The notes beneath the pieces are model-generated. The model searched no databases, was not told where the DNA came from, and was given only the letters and a program-made list of their open reading frames with translations. Below, piece by piece: positions 13,408-15,699 of a stretch of 15,699 bases of DNA; the stretch's first letter is position 1; the number at the start of each line of letters is the position of its first letter. This stretch comes from Planctomycetota bacterium. Its GTDB lineage: Bacteria > Planctomycetota > UBA1135 > UBA2386. The position numbers were made by a program, and so were the translations under genes. The DNA is taken from the NCBI GenBank assembly GCA_947455805.1, contig CANGSN010000016.1, forward strand, positions 1 through 15,699, written 5' to 3'.

Positions 13408-15480
13408 TTACTCCAGCAGTGCGTCGAGGCGTGCGGCGAGTTCCTTCTCGCCCTTGGTCTTCAGCGTGCGCGCGACGCGCAGCATCAGACCCTTCGGATC
13501 GCGGCCGAGGCCGTCCTTCTCGCCGAGGCTCGCGGGCCGCAGCGCCGCCGCCTGCAGCAGGTCCTCGACCGCGCCTTCGCCGTCGGCGGCCTCGAGCTTC
13601 GTCACCGCGCGGCCGGCGAGCGCCAGCACGCGGAAGTGGTTCGCGTTGTCGGCGTAGTCGGGGTTGCCGTCGGCGCAGGCGGTGAACTGCGCGATCGCCG
13701 CGTCGTAGGCGGCGCGCGCGCCCGGGCCATCCTTGGCGGTGACGCGCGACTCGGCGATCACCACCTCGGCGTAGCCGACGAACCACGCGGCGGTGGCGCG
13801 GTCGGCGGCGCTGGCGAGGAAGCGCGCGTAGTCGGCGCGCAGGCGCTCGGGGCCGAGGTCCTGGAACTCGCGGTTGCGCCAGTATTGGTGCGCCTGCGCC
13901 GAGCCCGGGAAGCGCTGGATCAGCACGCCGGCGCGTTGGCGCGCGCGCAGCCGCAGGCCGGCGAACTCGTAGCAGGCGATCGCCGCCAGGGCCGTCGCTT
14001 CGCTGGCGCCGCCGTGCTGGTCGAGCAGCGCTTCGGCGGCGACGAGGCGTTCGAGTTGCGGGCGCAGGCTCGCGTTCGGGTTCTCCTGGGCGATGCCGTA
14101 AGCGGATTGCGCGGTCAGCGGGATCAGCGTTTCGGCGAACTGGCGCGCGAGCCAGGCGTCGGGCTGGCGCTGGCTCTGCACCGTGCCGAGTGCCTGCACG
14201 GCGAAGTTCGCCGCCGCCTTGCCGTCGCCGCGCAGCCAGGCGGCGATCGTCGCCACCGCGGCGGCTTCGGCGCGCAGGCCGTCGTCGGCTGCTTGCCCTT
14301 CGGGGTCCTTGCCGGCGAGGACCTTGCCGGCGGCGTTCGCCGTCTCCTCGAGCCACAGGTCGGCGCCGCGCTTGCCGTCGCGCATCAGGATGCGCGCCAG
14401 CATCAGGTTGCCGATCGCCTGCTGCAGGCGCATCGCGTGGTCCAAGGCGCGTTCGCGCAGCGCCGCGTCGCAGCGGTTCAGCAGCGCTTCGATCTGCTCG
14501 CGATCCTCGGCGTCGGCGGCCGGCGGGCTCCAGGCGTTGGTCCACGGCTTCGCCAGCGGCGTGTTCGCGTCGAGCGCGAAGTGTTGCGCCAGGCGCGCGG
14601 CGGCCGGGTTGCCGGCGCCGAGCCTGGTCAGTGCCGCGACCAGCAGCTGCACGCTCTGCGCATGGTCGATGCGCGCCAGCACGTTCTCGATCTCCGTTAG
14701 CACGCCGGCGTCTTCGATGCGCGCCAGCGCCTCGATCGCCAGCACCATCTCGCTCGGCGAGCCCGTGCGCAGCACCGGCCGCAGCAGGTCGATCGGCGCG
14801 TTGGTGGCATCGGCCGCGGCGGTCAGCACGCGCGCGCGTTCGGCGGCGTCGCCCTTCTGCAGGCGCTGCTCGAGGCGCAGGCGCGACGCCGCGTCGCGGC
14901 GGCGGAACAGTTCGCCGAGGTCGTCGGTGGGGGCGTAGCCGTCCTTCGTCGTGCCCTTGTGCTTGCGGATCTCGTCGATCGCGCGCTGCATGCTGCTGTC
15001 GAGGAAACGGTCGAACAGCACGGTGCCGTCGACGGCGACCGCGAGGTGGCGCGGCGCCACGCGCTGCCCCTTGAACCAGCGGCGGTAGAGCTCCGGCTCG
15101 ATGGTGACGTGCTCGCTGCAGGTGCAGCCGGGGAAGCGCGGGCAGTCGATGCGGTTGCCGTTCTCGTCGTGGTCGGCGGGGTTGTGCTGGATCGGTGAGG
15201 CGACGACGCAGACGTAGCCTTCGGTCAGCGCCACGAACTCGGGGTCCTGGTAGACGTTCGCCGCGAAGCGGTCGTTGAACGTCTCCCCGTCCTGGTTGAC
15301 GACGACCAGCAGCGGCAGGCCGCTCGCCTGCTGCGCCGCCAGCGCGTCGGTGAGGTTGCGCTGCCAGACGATCTGCTTCGTGGTGGCCGCCGGCGGCGGG
15401 GGCGGGGGCGGCGGCTCGACCGGCTCCTGCGGGGCGGCGAGCAGCAAGGAACAGAACCAGAGGGGTGCAGCCGACGGCAT
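13408..15480 (-). CDS. Secreted thioredoxin-like protein with a long helical-repeat (HEAT/TPR-like) region
   Basis: The ATG at 15480 gives 690 residues with a signal peptide (M-P-S-A-A-P-L-W-F-C-S-L-L-L-A-A, cleavage before Q-E-P) and a run of eight prolines (23-30). The longer open frame to 15687 would precede the signal and run into the divergent gene. Residues about 38-175 look like a thioredoxin fold: L-T-D-A-L-A-A-Q, L-P-L-L-V-V-V-N-Q-D, V-A-P-R-H-L-A-V-A-V-D-G and F-L-D. The redox C-x-x-C is absent, replaced by N-Q-D-G-E. An insert holds Cys113, Cys119, Cys121 and His124 (C-P-R-F-P-G-C-T-C-S-E-H), a possible metal or disulfide site. Residues about 180-340 look HEAT-like, and 340-690 are Ala/Arg-rich helical pairs resembling TPRs (for example G-P-G-A-R-A-A-Y-D-A-A-I-A-Q-F). 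The likely role is protein-protein interaction outside the cytoplasm. It is the first gene of the minus-strand group. Confidence 0.82.
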   Translation of the reverse strand: MPSAAPLWFCSLLLAAPQEPVEPPPPPPPPAATTKQIVWQRNLTDALAAQQASGLPLLVVVNQDGETFNDRFAANVYQDPEFVALTEGYVCVVASPIQHNPADHDENGNRIDCPRFPGCTCSEHVTIEPELYRRWFKGQRVAPRHLAVAVDGTVLFDRFLDSSMQRAIDEIRKHKGTTKDGYAPTDDLGELFRRRDAASRLRLEQRLQKGDAAERARVLTAAADATNAPIDLLRPVLRTGSPSEMVLAIEALARIEDAGVLTEIENVLARIDHAQSVQLLVAALTRLGAGNPAAARLAQHFALDANTPLAKPWTNAWSPPAADAEDREQIEALLNRCDAALRERALDHAMRLQQAIGNLMLARILMRDGKRGADLWLEETANAAGKVLAGKDPEGQAADDGLRAEAAAVATIAAWLRGDGKAAANFAVQALGTVQSQRQPDAWLARQFAETLIPLTAQSAYGIAQENPNASLRPQLERLVAAEALLDQHGGASEATALAAIACYEFAGLRLRARQRAGVLIQRFPGSAQAHQYWRNREFQDLGPERLRADYARFLASAADRATAAWFVGYAEVVIAESRVTAKDGPGARAAYDAAIAQFTACADGNPDYADNANHFRVLALAGRAVTKLEAADGEGAVEDLLQAAALRPASLGEKDGLGRDPKGLMLRVARTLKTKGEKELAARLDALLE
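15388..15415 (-). repeat. GC-only simple repeat encoding a proline run
   Basis: A near-pure G tract on the plus strand (C tract on the coding strand) encodes the eight prolines just after the signal peptide of the thioredoxin-like protein. Runs of five G are broken by single C. Such tracts are prone to slippage, so the number of prolines, or the frame, could vary between strains. The frame is intact here. Confidence 0.6.
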
Positions 15481-15548
15481 CGTGGCGATCCTACGCGCGT
15501 CGGGTAGAACCGCGAGCCCGCCGGGGAATGCGGTGGGACGAAGTATCC
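15481..15548. promoter_or_regulatory. Divergent promoter region between two exported-protein genes
   Basis: These 68 bp separate divergent starts at 15480 (minus) and 15549 (plus), so both promoters should lie here or in the flanking coding ends. On the minus strand TAGGAT (complement of 15488-15493) resembles a -10 box 7 bases from the ATG. The same bases include AGGA, which could instead be a Shine-Dalgarno 8 bases from the start; the two readings cannot be separated by eye. On the plus side no clear -10 or Shine-Dalgarno is seen. Confidence 0.4.
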
Positions 15549-15699
15549 ATGCAAGAGCGAACGTGGCGATGCTGGTTCGGTCTGGTCGTCTCCTGGTTGT
15601 TGCTGCTCGCGTGCCAAGGGCCGCATGCACGGATGGAGGCCAAGCCGGGGTTGATGCTCGATCGGGAATCCGCCGCGGCGGCGCCACCGCGCGCCGCGA
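15549..15699 (+). CDS. N-terminal fragment of a lipoprotein (cut by the window edge)
   Basis: An ATG at 15549 opens a frame that stays open to the last base (50 full codons). It begins M-Q-E-R-T-W-R-C-W, continues with a hydrophobic core F-G-L-V-V-S-W-L-L-L-L and reaches a clear lipobox L-L-A-C with Cys22 as the modified residue. The following residues are Gly/Pro/Ala-rich with charged patches, typical of a flexible linker after a lipid anchor. No domain is reached inside the window, so function is unknown. The convincing signal peptide, the divergent layout and the absence of another gene here support it as real. The ribosome binding site is weak. Confidence 0.65.
   Translation, partial: MQERTWRCWFGLVVSWLLLLACQGPHARMEAKPGLMLDRESAAAAPPRAA

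Noticed and set aside
11152..14700. A plus-strand open frame of 1182 codons opposite the M28, ClpN-PepE and thioredoxin-like genes
   Set aside because: Its translation is Arg/Ala/Gly-rich with no domain pattern, and it crosses three recognisable minus-strand genes and the gaps between them. Long antisense frames are expected at this GC content.
15481..15687. Extension of the thioredoxin-like protein up to 15687
   Set aside because: The extra residues precede a good signal peptide and overlap the divergent lipoprotein start at 15549.

Overview
The window is a very GC-rich (roughly 70% or more by eye), gene-dense bacterial chromosome segment. It shows no RNA genes, insertion sequences, CRISPR arrays or phage genes. 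The host is most plausibly a high-GC member of the Planctomycetota. The reasons are the VIT/von Willebrand A proteins, the HTH_34-type regulator paired with a small membrane protein, many exported proteins with signal peptides ending in A-Q or A-Q-Q, and a secreted thioredoxin-like/TPR protein. This placement is inference; Myxococcota, Acidobacteriota or Gemmatimonadota cannot be excluded from sequence alone. Several starts have clear Shine-Dalgarno sequences (GGAGG-type) and others have none.

Layout. Positions 1-246 hold the 3' end of an unknown gene, followed by an exported one-domain HMA-like lipoprotein (309-632). Convergent to these is a minus-strand pair: a six-helix membrane protein (1680-1060) whose stop overlaps the start of a winged-helix regulator (1063-677). 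A divergent region of 113 bp separates this pair from a long plus-strand run: VIT-vWA protein (1794-4124), second vWA protein (4121-5401), OmpR-type response regulator (5407-6132), HAMP-less sensor histidine kinase (6129-7922), a secreted protein with repeated Ig-like/carboxypeptidase-regulatory-like folds (7967-9817) and a small lipoprotein (9928-10473). The first four are tightly packed, with two ATGA overlaps and one 5-bp gap, so they are likely co-transcribed. The simplest reading is an envelope module in which exported adhesion-type or metal-binding proteins are made together with a two-component system.

From 10492 the strand switches. Three minus-strand genes, in transcription order, are a secreted thioredoxin-like/helical-repeat protein (15480-13408), a cytoplasmic protein fusing a ClpC-type N domain to a complete PepE-like S51 peptidase (13365-12208), and a secreted M28 zinc aminopeptidase (12138-10492). 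Gaps of 42 and 69 bp fit a peptide-degradation operon, possibly with internal promoters. A divergent lipoprotein gene begins at 15549 and runs off the right edge.

The most unusual item is the ClpN-PepE fusion. A peptidase of dipeptide specificity carries an intact-looking AAA+ protease substrate/adaptor-binding domain, with its Ser-Asp-His residues at exactly the spacing of E. coli PepE. Also notable is a hairpin that includes the stop codons of two convergent genes (10466-10499).
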